DNA of 9,719 bases from NCBI GenBank assembly GCA_021785095.1, contig JAJYGM010000074.1, positions 1 through 9,719 of the forward strand. Direction: 5' to 3'. Both the position numbers and the translations under genes were made by a program. A model generated the notes under the pieces. The model was not told the origin of the DNA and did not search any database. It saw only the letters and a list, made by a program, of their open reading frames with translations. Source of the stretch: Actinomycetes bacterium. GTDB taxonomy: Bacteria; Actinomycetota; Acidimicrobiia; Acidimicrobiales; Bog-793. Of the stretch, positions 1-9,719 are shown in pieces (the stretch's first letter is position 1; every line of letters starts with the position of its first letter).

Positions 1-437
1 GGCCGAACAGGTGACCAGAGAGGTTCGGGCAGCTCACGTTGACCTCGACGGCAACGAACCCGGGCGTCACCTCCCCACCACTTGCCGGGAGCGCCGCCGC
101 CGCGGCGGCGAACTCCGCGGCCGTGCCGCCCCAGACGCTCGCGACCACCGTCGCGCCGTGGGCGAGCAGCCCGGGGAGGTCCCGCGCGCGCCAGGCCGCG
201 ACGCCGGGTCCCTGGAGCCCGACACGGTTCAGCATCGAGCCGCCCGCGGCGCCGTGGACACGCATGCCGTCGTTCCCCGGCCAGGGGTGCGCCGCCAGCG
301 ACTTCACCACGACCGCCCCGAGGTCGGCGAGCGGGCCGTAGGCGGCGAGCTCGGCCCCGTGGCCCGACGTCCCCGACGCGGTCATCACGGCGGAGCGGAG
401 CCGCAACCCGCCGACCCTCGTCTCGAGCACTTGCCGC

Positions 438-457
<20 letters not shown>
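1..457 (-). CDS. pyrD: Dihydroorotate dehydrogenase, class 1 (5' part; runs off the window)
   Basis: This is the N-terminal 152 residues of an FMN-dependent enzyme that oxidises dihydroorotate to orotate, the fourth step of UMP synthesis. I translated it by hand from ATG at 457-455, which has an AGGAG seven bases upstream. Visible family landmarks are [13 protein letters not shown] near the N-terminus (FMN phosphate-binding region), [14 protein letters not shown], the [14 protein letters not shown] block, and [13 protein letters not shown] near the visible end. In class 1 enzymes the Cys of the SCPN motif (here Cys143) is the catalytic base. Class 2 quinone-linked enzymes have Ser there and a long N-terminal extension, which is absent here. 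So class 1 is well supported, but 1A versus 1B cannot be decided without neighbours. The start lies inside the carB end (20-bp overlap), so the gene belongs to the pyr operon. The C-terminal half is outside the window. Confidence 0.93.
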
Positions 458-3743
<3,286 letters not shown>

Positions 3744-3775
3744 TTCCCGCTCCCTTCCGTCCGTCTCGAACCGGG

Positions 3776-4843
3776 CTAGCCGAGCATCTCGGCGAACGCG
3801 CGGAACAGGTACCTGGCGTCGTGCGGCCCGGGACCTGCCTCTGGGTGGTACTGGACCGAGAACGCGTTCGCCCTCGGAATGCGCACGCCCTCGACGACCC
3901 CGTCGTTCAGGTTCACGTGCGTCACCTCGGCGCCGGGGACGCCGGTCACCGCGTAGTTGTGGTTCTGGCTCGTGATCTCGACGGCCCCGTCGAGAAGCCG
4001 CTGGACGGGATGGTTCGTCCCGTGGTGGCCGAACAACAGCTTGTACGTCGAGCCGCCGAGCGCTGCGCAGAGGAGCTGGTGGCCGAGGCAGATCCCGAAG
4101 ATGGGCACCTTGCCGACCAGGTCGGCGATCGCCGACGTCGGACCGGCGAGCGCGCCCGGGTCGCCGGGGCCGTTCGACAGGAGCACGCCGTCGGGCTCCA
4201 TGGCGAGGACGTCGGAGGCCGGCGTCGACGCGGGGACCACCGTCACCGTCCCGACCTTTTCGAGCTGCCGGAGCATCGTCTGCTTCACGCCGAAGTCGTA
4301 CGCGACGACCCGGCGAGGGCCGCTCCCTCGTACGTACGGGGCCAGCGTCGTGACGTCCGACACGAGGTCGCGGCCGTCGGTCGGGAGCGCCTGCGCGGCC
4401 GCTTCGCGAAGCGCCGCTTCGCCGGCGGTGCCGAACGCGCAGGGCATGGCGCCCTTGTCGCGCAAGTGGCGCGTCAGGCGGCGCGTGTCGACGCCGCTCA
4501 CCGCGGGGACGCCCCGGCGCGTCAGCCAGCCGTCGAGGCCCTCCGTCGCGCGCCAGCTCGAAGGCTCCGGCGTGAGGTCGCGGACGACGACGCCGCGGCA
4601 GTGGACCCGGCCCGACTCGTCGTCCTCGCCGTTCGTGCCGTAGTTCCCGATGTGCGGGTACGTGAAGGCAACCACCTGGCCGGCGTACGACGGGTCGGTG
4701 AGCACCTCTTGATAACCGCAGAGCGCAGTGTTGAAGACGAGCTCGCCCGTCGCGACCGGTGCCGGCGCTCCGGCGGCCTCACCGTCGAACACCTCGCCGT
4801 CCGCGAGCACGAGCAGCGCAGCGGCACGCGGGGCCCCGCTCAC
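3776..4843 (-). CDS. carA: Carbamoyl phosphate synthase small (glutaminase) subunit
   Basis: This 355-residue subunit hydrolyses glutamine and passes ammonia to CarB. The N-terminal CarA-specific domain (about 8-135) has [21 protein letters not shown] and the NYGTN turn. The class I glutamine amidotransferase domain starts near 178 ([14 protein letters not shown]). It contains LLSNGPGDP (221-229), the nucleophile elbow GICLGHQ with Cys252, the [10 protein letters not shown] block (290-299) and [12 protein letters not shown] (331-342) with His333 and Glu335. The catalytic triad is therefore intact. I chose GTG at 4843 because it sits in a GTGA overlap with the pyrC stop, has GGAGG seven bases upstream, and leads straight into the family N-terminus. 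The open frame continues far upstream inside pyrC, but that part is a GC-rich extension without family similarity. The stop is TAG. Confidence 0.97.
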   Translation of the reverse strand: MSGAPRAAALLVLADGEVFDGEAAGAPAPVATGELVFNTALCGYQEVLTDPSYAGQVVAFTYPHIGNYGTNGEDDESGRVHCRGVVVRDLTPEPSSWRATEGLDGWLTRRGVPAVSGVDTRRLTRHLRDKGAMPCAFGTAGEAALREAAAQALPTDGRDLVSDVTTLAPYVRGSGPRRVVAYDFGVKQTMLRQLEKVGTVTVVPASTPASDVLAMEPDGVLLSNGPGDPGALAGPTSAIADLVGKVPIFGICLGHQLLCAALGGSTYKLLFGHHGTNHPVQRLLDGAVEITSQNHNYAVTGVPGAEVTHVNLNDGVVEGVRIPRANAFSVQYHPEAGPGPHDARYLFRAFAEMLG

Positions 4844-6126
4844 CGCTGCGCCTCCGCGTCGACGACGACCGCCTCGCCGGCCGCGATCGTGTGGCGGTTC
4901 CTGCCCGTGAACGTCCACCCGGAAAAGGGGGTGTTCCGGCTCCGGCTCGCAAGGCGCGCCGGGTCGACCGTCCAGGTGGCCGCGGGATCGATCACGCAGA
5001 GGTTGGCGCAGGCGCCCTCCACCACCGGGCCGCCCTGGCGCGGGGCCAGGCCGGCGATCTGCGCGGGCCGCCAGCTCATGCAGGCGAGCGCGAGCTCGAG
5101 GCCGAGGAACGAGAGCGCGACCGACAGCGCCGTCTCCAGCCCGAGCATGCCGGGAGGCGCCTCGTCGAAGGGGAGGTCCTTCGCCTCGGGCGCGTGCGGG
5201 GCGTGGTCGGTCGCGATCGCGTCGAGCACCCCGTCGGCCAGCCCGGCACGAAGTCGCTCCACGTCCTCTTGCCTGCGCAGCGGCGGGCTCACCTTGAACA
5301 CGGGGTCGTACCCGGCGCACGCGGCGTCCGTGAGCACGAGGTGGTGCGGGGTCACCTCTGCGGTGACGCACAGCCCCTCGGCCTTGGCCCGCCGGACCAG
5401 CTCGACGGAGCCCTCGGTCGACAGGTGGAGGAAGTGCAGCCGGGCACCCGTGAGACGCGCGAGCGCGATGTCGCGGGCGACCATCGTCTCCTCGGCCGCC
5501 GCCGGAGCCCCCGGCAGCCCGAGCCGGCTCGACCACGCCCCCTCGTGCATGGTGCCCCCCGCCGCCAGGGCGGCGTCCTCGCAGTGCTGGGCGAGGGTCA
5601 CGCCGAGCCCGCGCGCGTAGTCGAGCGCCCGGCGCATCAGCGCGCCGTCCTGGACGCCCGCGCCGTCGTCGGTGAAGATCCGGACACCGAGCGCGGCGAG
5701 CTCGCCCATCGGTGCCAGCCGCTCCCCTCTCCTGCCGACCGTGATCGCCCCTGCGACCGCCACCTCGACGGGCGCGCGTGCCCCGAGCGCGAGCACCTCG
5801 GTCGCGACTGCGGCGCAGTCGACCGGCGGCTCGGTGTTCGGCATGGCGACCACCGCCGTGTACCCGCCGAGCGCCGCCGACCGGGCGCCCGTCTCCACGG
5901 TCTCGGCCTCCTCCCTCCCGGGTTCGCGCAGGTGGGCGTGGAGGTCCACGAGGCCCGGCGCCACCACGCACCCGCCTGCGTCGAGCACCAGCGCGCGGCC
6001 GGGCGCCTCGCGCGCGACGTCGGGCCCCACGGCACGGACGACACCGTCGGCGACCACCACATCGGCCCGGCGGCGGCCGGCCGCGTCCAGGACCTCGCCG
6101 CCTCGAAGCACGAGCGGCCGGCTCAC
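4840..6126 (-). CDS. pyrC: Dihydroorotase (class I)
   Basis: The 428-residue zinc amidohydrolase cyclises N-carbamoyl-aspartate to dihydroorotate. The order of motifs is complete: [17 protein letters not shown] (54-70) with metal ligands His63 and His65, followed by the substrate-binding Arg67; [10 protein letters not shown] (94-103); [10 protein letters not shown] (151-160) with Asp153; AQHCED (179-184) with His181; HFLHLST (231-237) with His234; VTPHHL (258-263); and ATDHAPH (305-311) with the catalytic Asp307. C-terminal signatures GMLGLET (326-332) and [13 protein letters not shown] (397-409) are present. The length and the HAHLREPG form match the longer class I bacterial type. The start is GTG at 6126, overlapping the pyrB stop by four bases (GTGA). 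No strong ribosome binding site is visible, so translation is probably coupled to pyrB. The frame is open upstream to about 6690, but that part overlaps pyrB and shows no homology. Confidence 0.97.
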   Translation of the reverse strand: MSRPLVLRGGEVLDAAGRRRADVVVADGVVRAVGPDVAREAPGRALVLDAGGCVVAPGLVDLHAHLREPGREEAETVETGARSAALGGYTAVVAMPNTEPPVDCAAVATEVLALGARAPVEVAVAGAITVGRRGERLAPMGELAALGVRIFTDDGAGVQDGALMRRALDYARGLGVTLAQHCEDAALAAGGTMHEGAWSSRLGLPGAPAAAEETMVARDIALARLTGARLHFLHLSTEGSVELVRRAKAEGLCVTAEVTPHHLVLTDAACAGYDPVFKVSPPLRRQEDVERLRAGLADGVLDAIATDHAPHAPEAKDLPFDEAPPGMLGLETALSVALSFLGLELALACMSWRPAQIAGLAPRQGGPVVEGACANLCVIDPAATWTVDPARLASRSRNTPFSGWTFTGRNRHTIAAGEAVVVDAEAQR

Positions 6127-7037
6127 ATCGCACCGCCGAGCACCAAGAAGAGGACGGCCATCCGGACCGCGACCCCGTTGGTCACCTGGCGCGTGACCAC
6201 CGCCTGGGGCAGGTCGGCGACGTCGCTCGCGATCTCGACGCCGCGAACCATGGGACCGGGGTGGGTGACGACCGCGTCGGGGTCCAGGAGCTGAGCCCGC
6301 CGGGCGGTCAGGCCGAAGCGGGCCGTGTACTCGCGCAGCGTCGGGACGAACGCGCCGGCGCCGCGTTCGGCCTGGAGCCTGAGCAGGGACACGACGTCGG
6401 CCTTCGGCAGCGCCGCGTCGAGGTCGTCGGTCACCTCGGCCGGCCATCCTTCGAGGGAAGCGGGCAGCAGGCTCCCCGGCGCGACGAGGGTCACCGACGC
6501 GCCGAGCGCGTCGTAGGCGAGGACCTGGGACCGGGCCACCCGGCTGTGGAGGACGTCTCCGACCACGAGGACCCTCAGCCCCTCGATCTCGCCGCGTACC
6601 TGGCGCACCGTGAAGCAGTCCAGCAACGCCTGGGTCGGGTGCTCGTGCCACCCGTCGCCCCCGTTCACCACCTTGCAGCGCCGCACCCACCTGCTCACCT
6701 GCACCGGCACGCCCGCCGACGGGTGCCGGACGACGAGCGCGTCCATCCCCATCGCCTCGATGGTCTCGACGGTGTCGCGGACCGACTCGCCCTTCTTCAC
6801 CGAGGAGGCGCCGACCGAGAACGAGAGCACGTCGGCGGACAAGCGCTTGGCCGCCGTCTCGAAGGAGAGGCGGGTACGGGTCGAGTCCTCGAAGAACAAC
6901 GTCGCGATCGCCTTGCCGCGCAGCGTCGGGACCTTCCGGATCGGGCGCGTCCCGACCTCGGCGAAGGCCTCCGCGACGCGCAGGACCTCCTCGATCCCGT
7001 CGCGCCCGAGGTCCGACACCGAGAGCAGGTGTGTCAC
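6123..7037 (-). CDS. pyrB: Aspartate carbamoyltransferase catalytic subunit
   Basis: The 304-residue transferase joins carbamoyl phosphate and aspartate, the committed step of the pathway. The carbamoyl-phosphate-binding loop [13 protein letters not shown] (48-60) and the lysine-bearing loop SVKKGES (79-85) are intact. [10 protein letters not shown] (131-140), [11 protein letters not shown] (160-170), the aspartate-binding LLRLQ (218-222, Arg220) and [11 protein letters not shown] (259-269) follow in the expected order. The size and the SRVARS form resemble the trimeric, Bacillus-like class, which works without a PyrI regulatory chain. No pyrI is visible beside it. The GTG start overlaps the pyrR stop as GTGA, with only a weak GGA upstream, so translational coupling to pyrR is likely. 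This would put pyrB under whatever controls the pyrR ribosome binding site. Confidence 0.98.
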   Translation of the reverse strand: MTHLLSVSDLGRDGIEEVLRVAEAFAEVGTRPIRKVPTLRGKAIATLFFEDSTRTRLSFETAAKRLSADVLSFSVGASSVKKGESVRDTVETIEAMGMDALVVRHPSAGVPVQVSRWVRRCKVVNGGDGWHEHPTQALLDCFTVRQVRGEIEGLRVLVVGDVLHSRVARSQVLAYDALGASVTLVAPGSLLPASLEGWPAEVTDDLDAALPKADVVSLLRLQAERGAGAFVPTLREYTARFGLTARRAQLLDPDAVVTHPGPMVRGVEIASDVADLPQAVVTRQVTNGVAVRMAVLFLVLGGAM

Positions 7038-7591
7038 TGCAGGGTTCCGATCGTGACGCCGTCCTCGGAGACGTCCACCATCTCGTCCCGCCGGGTCGGG
7101 AGGTTTTTCCCGACGTAGTCCGGCCTGATCGGAAGCTCTCGGTGGCCGCGGTCGACCATCACCGCCAGCTGCACCGTGCGCGCCCGCCCGAAGTCGCTCA
7201 GCGCGTGGAGCGCGGCCCGCACGGTGCGCCCGGTGAACAGCACGTCGTCGACCAGCACCACGGCCTTGCCTGTGAGCTCGCAGGGGATCTCGGTCACCGC
7301 CTCGGGCAGCACGGGCCGCAGCCCGATGTCGTCGCGGTAGAAGGCGACGTCGAGGGTCCCCACCAAGACGTCTGCGTCCTCGGCTTGGCGCAGCGTCTCG
7401 GCGATGCCACGCGCCAGCGGCACGCCGCCGGTCTGCAAGCCGACGAGCACGACGCCGTCGAGGCCGCCGTTGCGCTCGGCGATCTCGTGCGCCATCCGGA
7501 CGAGCGCGCGGTGGAGGTCCGCTGCGGAGAGGACCTGGGTCCGTGGCACGAAGACGCGGCCGCGGGTGTGACTGCGCTCGCGCTCGGCCAA
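7034..7591 (-). CDS. pyrR: PyrR: bifunctional pyr RNA-binding regulator / uracil phosphoribosyltransferase
   Basis: PyrR binds pyr leader RNA when UMP or UTP is abundant and has a phosphoribosyltransferase fold, often with uracil phosphoribosyltransferase activity. Numbering is from the TTG start at 7591 (185 residues, normal family size). The PRPP-binding motif [13 protein letters not shown] is at 111-123. The substrate loop [12 protein letters not shown] is near 50-61, with Gly where many family members have Arg. VAFYRDDIG is at 82-90. The basic face used for RNA contact is kept: VDRGHRELP (146-154, Arg148 and Arg151) and YVGKNLPT (159-166, Lys162). TTG is chosen because AGGAGG lies four bases upstream, and because the alternative in-frame GTG at 7618 sits inside the loop of the PyrR-binding hairpin and lacks a Shine-Dalgarno sequence. 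It is the first gene of the operon. The stop overlaps the pyrB start. Confidence 0.93.
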   Translation of the reverse strand: MAERERSHTRGRVFVPRTQVLSAADLHRALVRMAHEIAERNGGLDGVVLVGLQTGGVPLARGIAETLRQAEDADVLVGTLDVAFYRDDIGLRPVLPEAVTEIPCELTGKAVVLVDDVLFTGRTVRAALHALSDFGRARTVQLAVMVDRGHRELPIRPDYVGKNLPTRRDEMVDVSEDGVTIGTLQ

Positions 7592-7595
7592 CGGT

Positions 7596-7601
7596 CCTCC
7601 T
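7596..7601 (-). promoter_or_regulatory. Ribosome binding site of pyrR (AGGAGG)
   Basis: A full AGGAGG lies four bases before TTG 7591-7589 and two bases after the base of the PyrR-binding loop. It decides the start of pyrR in favour of TTG. A protein-stabilised hairpin directly upstream would crowd the ribosome footprint. The short spacing is at the low end of normal. Confidence 0.75.
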
Positions 7602-7603
7602 GT

Positions 7604-7634
7604 CCGTACGGGCCTCACGGGACCCGCTTCACGG
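7604..7634 (-). promoter_or_regulatory. PyrR-binding RNA loop in the pyr operon leader
   Basis: The minus-strand RNA folds into the PyrR-binding architecture. The lower stem is CCGU (7634-7631) with ACGG (7607-7604). A purine bulge GAA (7630-7628) sits on the 5' side only. The upper stem is GCGGGUC (7627-7621) with GGCCCGU (7614-7608), including two G-U pairs. The terminal hexaloop is CCGUGA (7620-7615). The known PyrR consensus ARUCCNGNGAGGYU is matched at 12 of 14 positions, and the two differences (first A to G, last U to C) keep the base pair. The loop ends two bases before the AGGAGG of pyrR, and I see no following terminator. This suggests translational repression as known in Mycobacterium smegmatis, not Bacillus-type attenuation. 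The fold and match are read from the sequence; the mechanism is inferred. Confidence 0.88.
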
Positions 7635-7644
7635 TCGAAGGGGA

Positions 7645-7650
7645 ACCTTA
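7645..7650 (-). promoter_or_regulatory. Possible -10 box (TAAGGT) for the pyr operon
   Basis: TAAGGT fits the actinobacterial TANNNT pattern, and transcription from about 7638-7635 would begin just before the PyrR loop, giving a leader of about 45-50 nt. No good -35 hexamer lies 16-18 bases upstream (the sequence there is GGCGCT). TTGATG at 7679-7674 is 23 bases away, which is too far. A -35-independent promoter, a promoter damaged by the upstream insertion, or read-through from the element are all possible. Confidence 0.25.
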
Positions 7651-7708
7651 CCGTTCCTCAGAACGTCAGCGCCCATCAATCCGGCCCTGACGGCCCGGCC
7701 CGAACGGT
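7650..7708. repeat. Nested inverted repeats at the tnpB 3' end
   Basis: The outer arms are ACCGTTC (7650-7656) and GAACGGT (7702-7708), seven perfect pairs. The inner arms are CGTCAGCGCC (7664-7673) and GGCCCTGACG (7683-7692), nine of ten pairs with a nine-base loop. The tnpB stop (7678-7676) lies in the inner loop. This could be a terminator without a U-tract, the structured right end of the IS element, or the 3' part of a TnpB guide RNA. The outer arm also touches the possible -10 box. Confidence 0.5.
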
Positions 7709-9418
7709 CTTGGCTGGACTGGTCCCGCTCCCTGCCACGTCGCCACGCCGGGTCTGATGGGCGCCCGGGTGCCTCCGTGGTGGTCGGGGGACGTGGTGGC
7801 GAGCGTTCGGTGCCCGGTTGCCGTCTGCGTGGTAGCTCGCCGCACCGGCAGCACTGCGCACGGGCTCCCCCGTGGCTGCGGCTTCGGTCCTCTGGCCGGG
7901 TGCGGTCACACCTGGGACTGCTGCTTGCAGATGGCGCCGTCGGGCCGAGTGCCCGAGGGCTCGCCTCCCGAGCACGACCGCTGCTGCGGTGTGCCTCGAG
8001 ACCTTGTGCTGCTTGTTGGAGAGGGGTGCCTGCCAGTGCTCGGCACCCCAGAGGGAGCTGTAGGCGGCGGGGACCCCGACGACGGCGATGCCCCGGCGAG
8101 AGGCCATGACCACCAAGCGGTCTCGGAACTGGGCGGTCGGGATGCCCGAGACCGTCCTTCGGAACCGCTTGTTGGACCCGTAGCGCTCCCTGCCGGTGGT
8201 GCGCATGTCGGAGAAGCCGAGGTTCTCGACTGCGACGAGCCTGCAGCGGTGGGCTCCTGCCATGTCGAGCAGCTCGGTGACGGCGTGGCGGAGGTGGCCG
8301 TCCCTGGTCGTGGCGGGGAGGTCCTCGGTCAGAAGGGGGATGTGGGGGAGCCTCCCGATCATGTTGCCGGCGGCGTCCACGACCGCCGGGGCGAGGAAGC
8401 CGTGGTTGAGGTCGACGGAGAAGACCCGGAGGTTCGGGTCCGCCTTCAGCTCCTCGAGGCTCGGCACTTCGGGCGTCTCAGCCGGCGTGAAGCTCGCGTC
8501 GAGGTAGACCCGGCCGGACTCGGAGAGCACCACGTCGTAGGCGACAGCTCGGTTGGCTTCGACCTGCGCGAGCCACTCGGCCCTGCGGTAGGAGAAGGCG
8601 ACGGGAGCCGAGAGGCGATACCGGGTGGTGCCGCGGGCGGTCACGTTCGCGAGGTGGGCCAACTGGGCCGGGAGGTCGACTTCCAAGGTGCTGTCGGGAG
8701 ACAGCCGGATGGTCTCGTTGCCGAAGGTCTTCTGCGCCTCGCCGTTGGCGCCGAAGGAGAGGCGGGCTGCTCGCCAGCTGCTGCGCCACTCCTCCTCACC
8801 CAGCCCGGCCTCGTCGAGGTGCAGCCGGCTGCGCAGGAGCTTCTTGCCCCCACGGGTGACATGCACCGTGCCGGCGGCGAGGTCCTGGGCCAGGCGGGCA
8901 CACTCGGCCCGGAGCACCCCGAGCCGCCGGCGCTTCATCGCGTGCTCGTGCCCCGAGCGGTAGCCGAAGTCGAGGTGCCTGGGACTGCGGCCCTCGGCCC
9001 TGGCCAGCTGGCGCTCGGCTCGCACGGCCTCCTTGCGCTCGGCGACGCTCGAGATGGGGAGCACGAGCCTCTTTGCGATGGCGGCCGCCGCCTGTGCCTT
9101 GTCGTCGAGCGCACGGCGCTGGTTGCGCCGGGCGGTGGCGTAGGCGTCGTTCGACGACTTGGTCACCCACCCCGCCCACCGGGACGAACAGTCCTTCGTG
9201 AGGGCCTGCTTCCTCTGGCGCCAGTCCTCCTTGTCGTGGGCGCTGCCGGCTCGACAGCGTGCGGCGAGGTCCTTGCCAAGGAGGACGGAGAGGTGCTCCC
9301 CCAGGGCCGTGAGCACCGCCCGGTCGTCGTCGCTGGCGTGGACGCGGGCCCGGATGCGCAGGGTGGTCGTGGTGGGCGCCTGCTCTGCCCCGTGGACCGG
9401 GTAGCGGGTCTTCTTCAC
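7676..9418 (-). CDS. tnpB: TnpB-family protein of an IS607-type element (RuvC-like, atypical active site)
   Basis: The 580-residue TnpB-like protein belongs to the family of RNA-guided nucleases that accompany IS200/IS605 and IS607 transposases and help retain the element; transposition itself does not need it. The N-terminal half is basic and helical (for example SSRWAGWVTKSSNDAYATA near 78-96). The RuvC-like part begins with VFSVDLNHG (332-340, Asp336) and continues with LVAVENLGFSD (394-404, Glu398). The third motif reads VSRHTAAAVVLGRR (473-486), with Thr477 where an Asp is usual. The region that normally holds the zinc ribbon reads AYSSLWGAEHW (452-462) and has no cysteines. The last 85 residues are Gly/Pro/Ala/Arg-rich and may exist mainly because a guide RNA is encoded there. 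The GTG start overlaps the tnpA stop (GTGA), with GAGGG upstream. The frame is open throughout with no sign of decay. Whether it still cuts DNA is uncertain. Confidence 0.9.
   Translation of the reverse strand: MKKTRYPVHGAEQAPTTTTLRIRARVHASDDDRAVLTALGEHLSVLLGKDLAARCRAGSAHDKEDWRQRKQALTKDCSSRWAGWVTKSSNDAYATARRNQRRALDDKAQAAAAIAKRLVLPISSVAERKEAVRAERQLARAEGRSPRHLDFGYRSGHEHAMKRRRLGVLRAECARLAQDLAAGTVHVTRGGKKLLRSRLHLDEAGLGEEEWRSSWRAARLSFGANGEAQKTFGNETIRLSPDSTLEVDLPAQLAHLANVTARGTTRYRLSAPVAFSYRRAEWLAQVEANRAVAYDVVLSESGRVYLDASFTPAETPEVPSLEELKADPNLRVFSVDLNHGFLAPAVVDAAGNMIGRLPHIPLLTEDLPATTRDGHLRHAVTELLDMAGAHRCRLVAVENLGFSDMRTTGRERYGSNKRFRRTVSGIPTAQFRDRLVVMASRRGIAVVGVPAAYSSLWGAEHWQAPLSNKQHKVSRHTAAAVVLGRRALGHSARRRHLQAAVPGVTAPGQRTEAAATGEPVRSAAGAASYHADGNRAPNARHHVPRPPRRHPGAHQTRRGDVAGSGTSPAKTVRAGPSGPD
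7735..7796. repeat. Three-tier nested inverted repeat within the tnpB 3' coding region
   Basis: Three sets of arms nest without crossing: CCACGT (7735-7740) with ACGTGG (7791-7796), CCACG (7743-7747) with CGTGG (7776-7780), and CCGGG (7748-7752) with CCCGG (7764-7768) around an 11-base loop. TnpB omega RNAs are known to overlap the tnpB 3' end and the element's right end, so structured RNA is expected here. GC-rich DNA produces short arms by chance, so this is suggestive only. Confidence 0.4.
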
Positions 9419-9719
9419 GACAGGTCCCTCGGTCCGATGTCGCGTTGTGCACAGCGCAAGGCCTTCTCTGCGCGGTTCCTGGCAGAGCGTCGCCCGTAGA
9501 GGCGCGCGCAGAAGCTGGTCAGCACCCCGACCATGTCACGTACCAAGTCGTCGTCGACTTCGCCCTCGTCGAGCACGACCAGGCGGCGGCCGTGTGCCGA
9601 CAACGCGGCCTCGACGAGCTCGGTGTTCAACCTCCCCAGCCGGTCTCGGTGCTCGACGACGACGGTCGTCACCTTGGGGTCGGCGAGGAGCCTGCGGACT
9701 TTCGAGCGGGCGCCGTTCA
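9415..9719 (-). CDS. tnpA: IS607-type serine recombinase/transposase TnpA (3' part; 5' end outside window)
   Basis: About 100 C-terminal residues are visible, reading in frame from the window edge (first full codon at 9717). IS607 TnpA proteins have an N-terminal MerR-like DNA-binding domain followed by a serine-recombinase domain, about 200 residues in total. Here only the later part of the catalytic domain is present: SKVRRLLADPKV, then VVVEHRDRLGRL with the conserved Arg-Asp-Arg-Leu helix start, HGRRLVVLDEGEVDDDLVRDM, and the C-terminal LTSFCARLYGRRSARNRA. The catalytic Ser lies outside the window. A start at GTG 9672 would drop conserved residues, so the frame is treated as open past the edge. 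The stop overlaps the tnpB start by four bases, the usual tnpA-tnpB order of this family. Confidence 0.92.
   Translation of the reverse strand, partial: NGARSKVRRLLADPKVTTVVVEHRDRLGRLNTELVEAALSAHGRRLVVLDEGEVDDDLVRDMVGVLTSFCARLYGRRSARNRAEKALRCAQRDIGPRDLS

Larger units (their letters stand above)
7660..9719 (-). mobile_element. IS607-family insertion element (right part; left end outside window)
   Basis: The overlapping tnpA-tnpB pair defines an IS607-type element lying in the same orientation as the pyr operon. Members of this family use a serine recombinase, have no long terminal inverted repeats and make no target duplication, so the boundary cannot be fixed from sequence alone. The right end must fall between the tnpB stop region (about 7678) and the PyrR loop (7634). 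The coordinate given is approximate, and the left end is beyond the window. Both visible genes are uninterrupted, suggesting a fairly recent or maintained insertion. Confidence 0.75.

Noticed and set aside
3776..6133. A 785-residue frame that could suggest a CarA fusion protein
   Set aside because: The first 430 codons are an arginine/proline/glycine-rich out-of-frame reading of pyrC. CarA homology begins at GTG 4843.
4840..6690. A longer pyrC reading frame starting inside pyrB
   Set aside because: Residues upstream of GTG 6126 show no dihydroorotase similarity and overlap a clearly real pyrB. The GTGA junction at 6126 gives the correct N-terminus.
7590..7655. A possible RNA switch: AACGGU (7655-7650) could pair with ACCGUU over the pyrR start (7595-7590) or with ACCGUUC upstream (7708-7702)
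   Set aside because: The downstream pairing is only six bases. It competes with the better supported PyrR loop, and the first segment overlaps the possible -10 box and may not be transcribed.
7674..7679. TTGATG as a -35 box for the pyr promoter
   Set aside because: The spacer to TAAGGT would be 23 bases, outside the usual 16-19.
7757..9499. A 580-codon plus-strand open frame opposite tnpB, the same length as TnpB
   Set aside because: It is in exact codon register with tnpB on the other strand. In that register stops need TTA, CTA or TCA sense codons, which are rare at this GC content. The translation has no recognisable domain.
7640..9719. Target-site duplication or terminal inverted repeats for the IS element
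   Set aside because: None was seen. IS607 elements do not make target duplications and the left end is outside the window, so there is nothing to pair.

Overview
The window is very GC-rich, and nearly all of it is coding on the minus strand. It holds a de novo pyrimidine biosynthesis operon and, directly upstream of it, an IS607-type insertion element. The gene order (pyrR-pyrB-pyrC-carA-carB-pyrD), the GTG/TTG starts and a PyrR-binding RNA loop placed at a ribosome binding site all point to an actinobacterium. I cannot name a lineage from this window alone.

Reading in the direction of transcription (from high to low coordinates): (1) 9719-9415 is the 3' half of an IS607-type serine recombinase gene (tnpA), cut by the window edge. 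(2) 9418-7676 is its tnpB partner, a 580-residue protein with a RuvC-like fold that lacks the zinc-ribbon cysteines and has Thr where the third RuvC acidic residue is expected. (3) About 7800-7640 contains several nested inverted repeats around the tnpB 3' end, where the element's right end and a possible omega RNA would lie. (4) 7634-7604 folds into a near-perfect PyrR-binding loop (hexaloop, upper stem, purine bulge, lower stem), followed after 2 nt by an AGGAGG and a TTG start for pyrR. (5) pyrR, pyrB, pyrC and carA are chained by 4-bp GTGA overlaps. carB follows after a 32-bp gap with its own ribosome binding site. pyrD overlaps the carB end by 20 bp and runs off the window.

Together the genes make carbamoyl phosphate (CarAB), carbamoyl aspartate (PyrB), dihydroorotate (PyrC) and orotate (PyrD). 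PyrR senses uridine nucleotides and probably represses its own translation by holding the leader hairpin beside the ribosome binding site, as established for Mycobacterium smegmatis. Through the coupled starts this would act on the downstream genes too. The most notable points are the PyrR loop, whose hexaloop contains a misleading GTG start; the IS607 element ending within tens of bases of that leader; the atypical TnpB active site; and a class 1 PyrD with no pyrK between it and carB.
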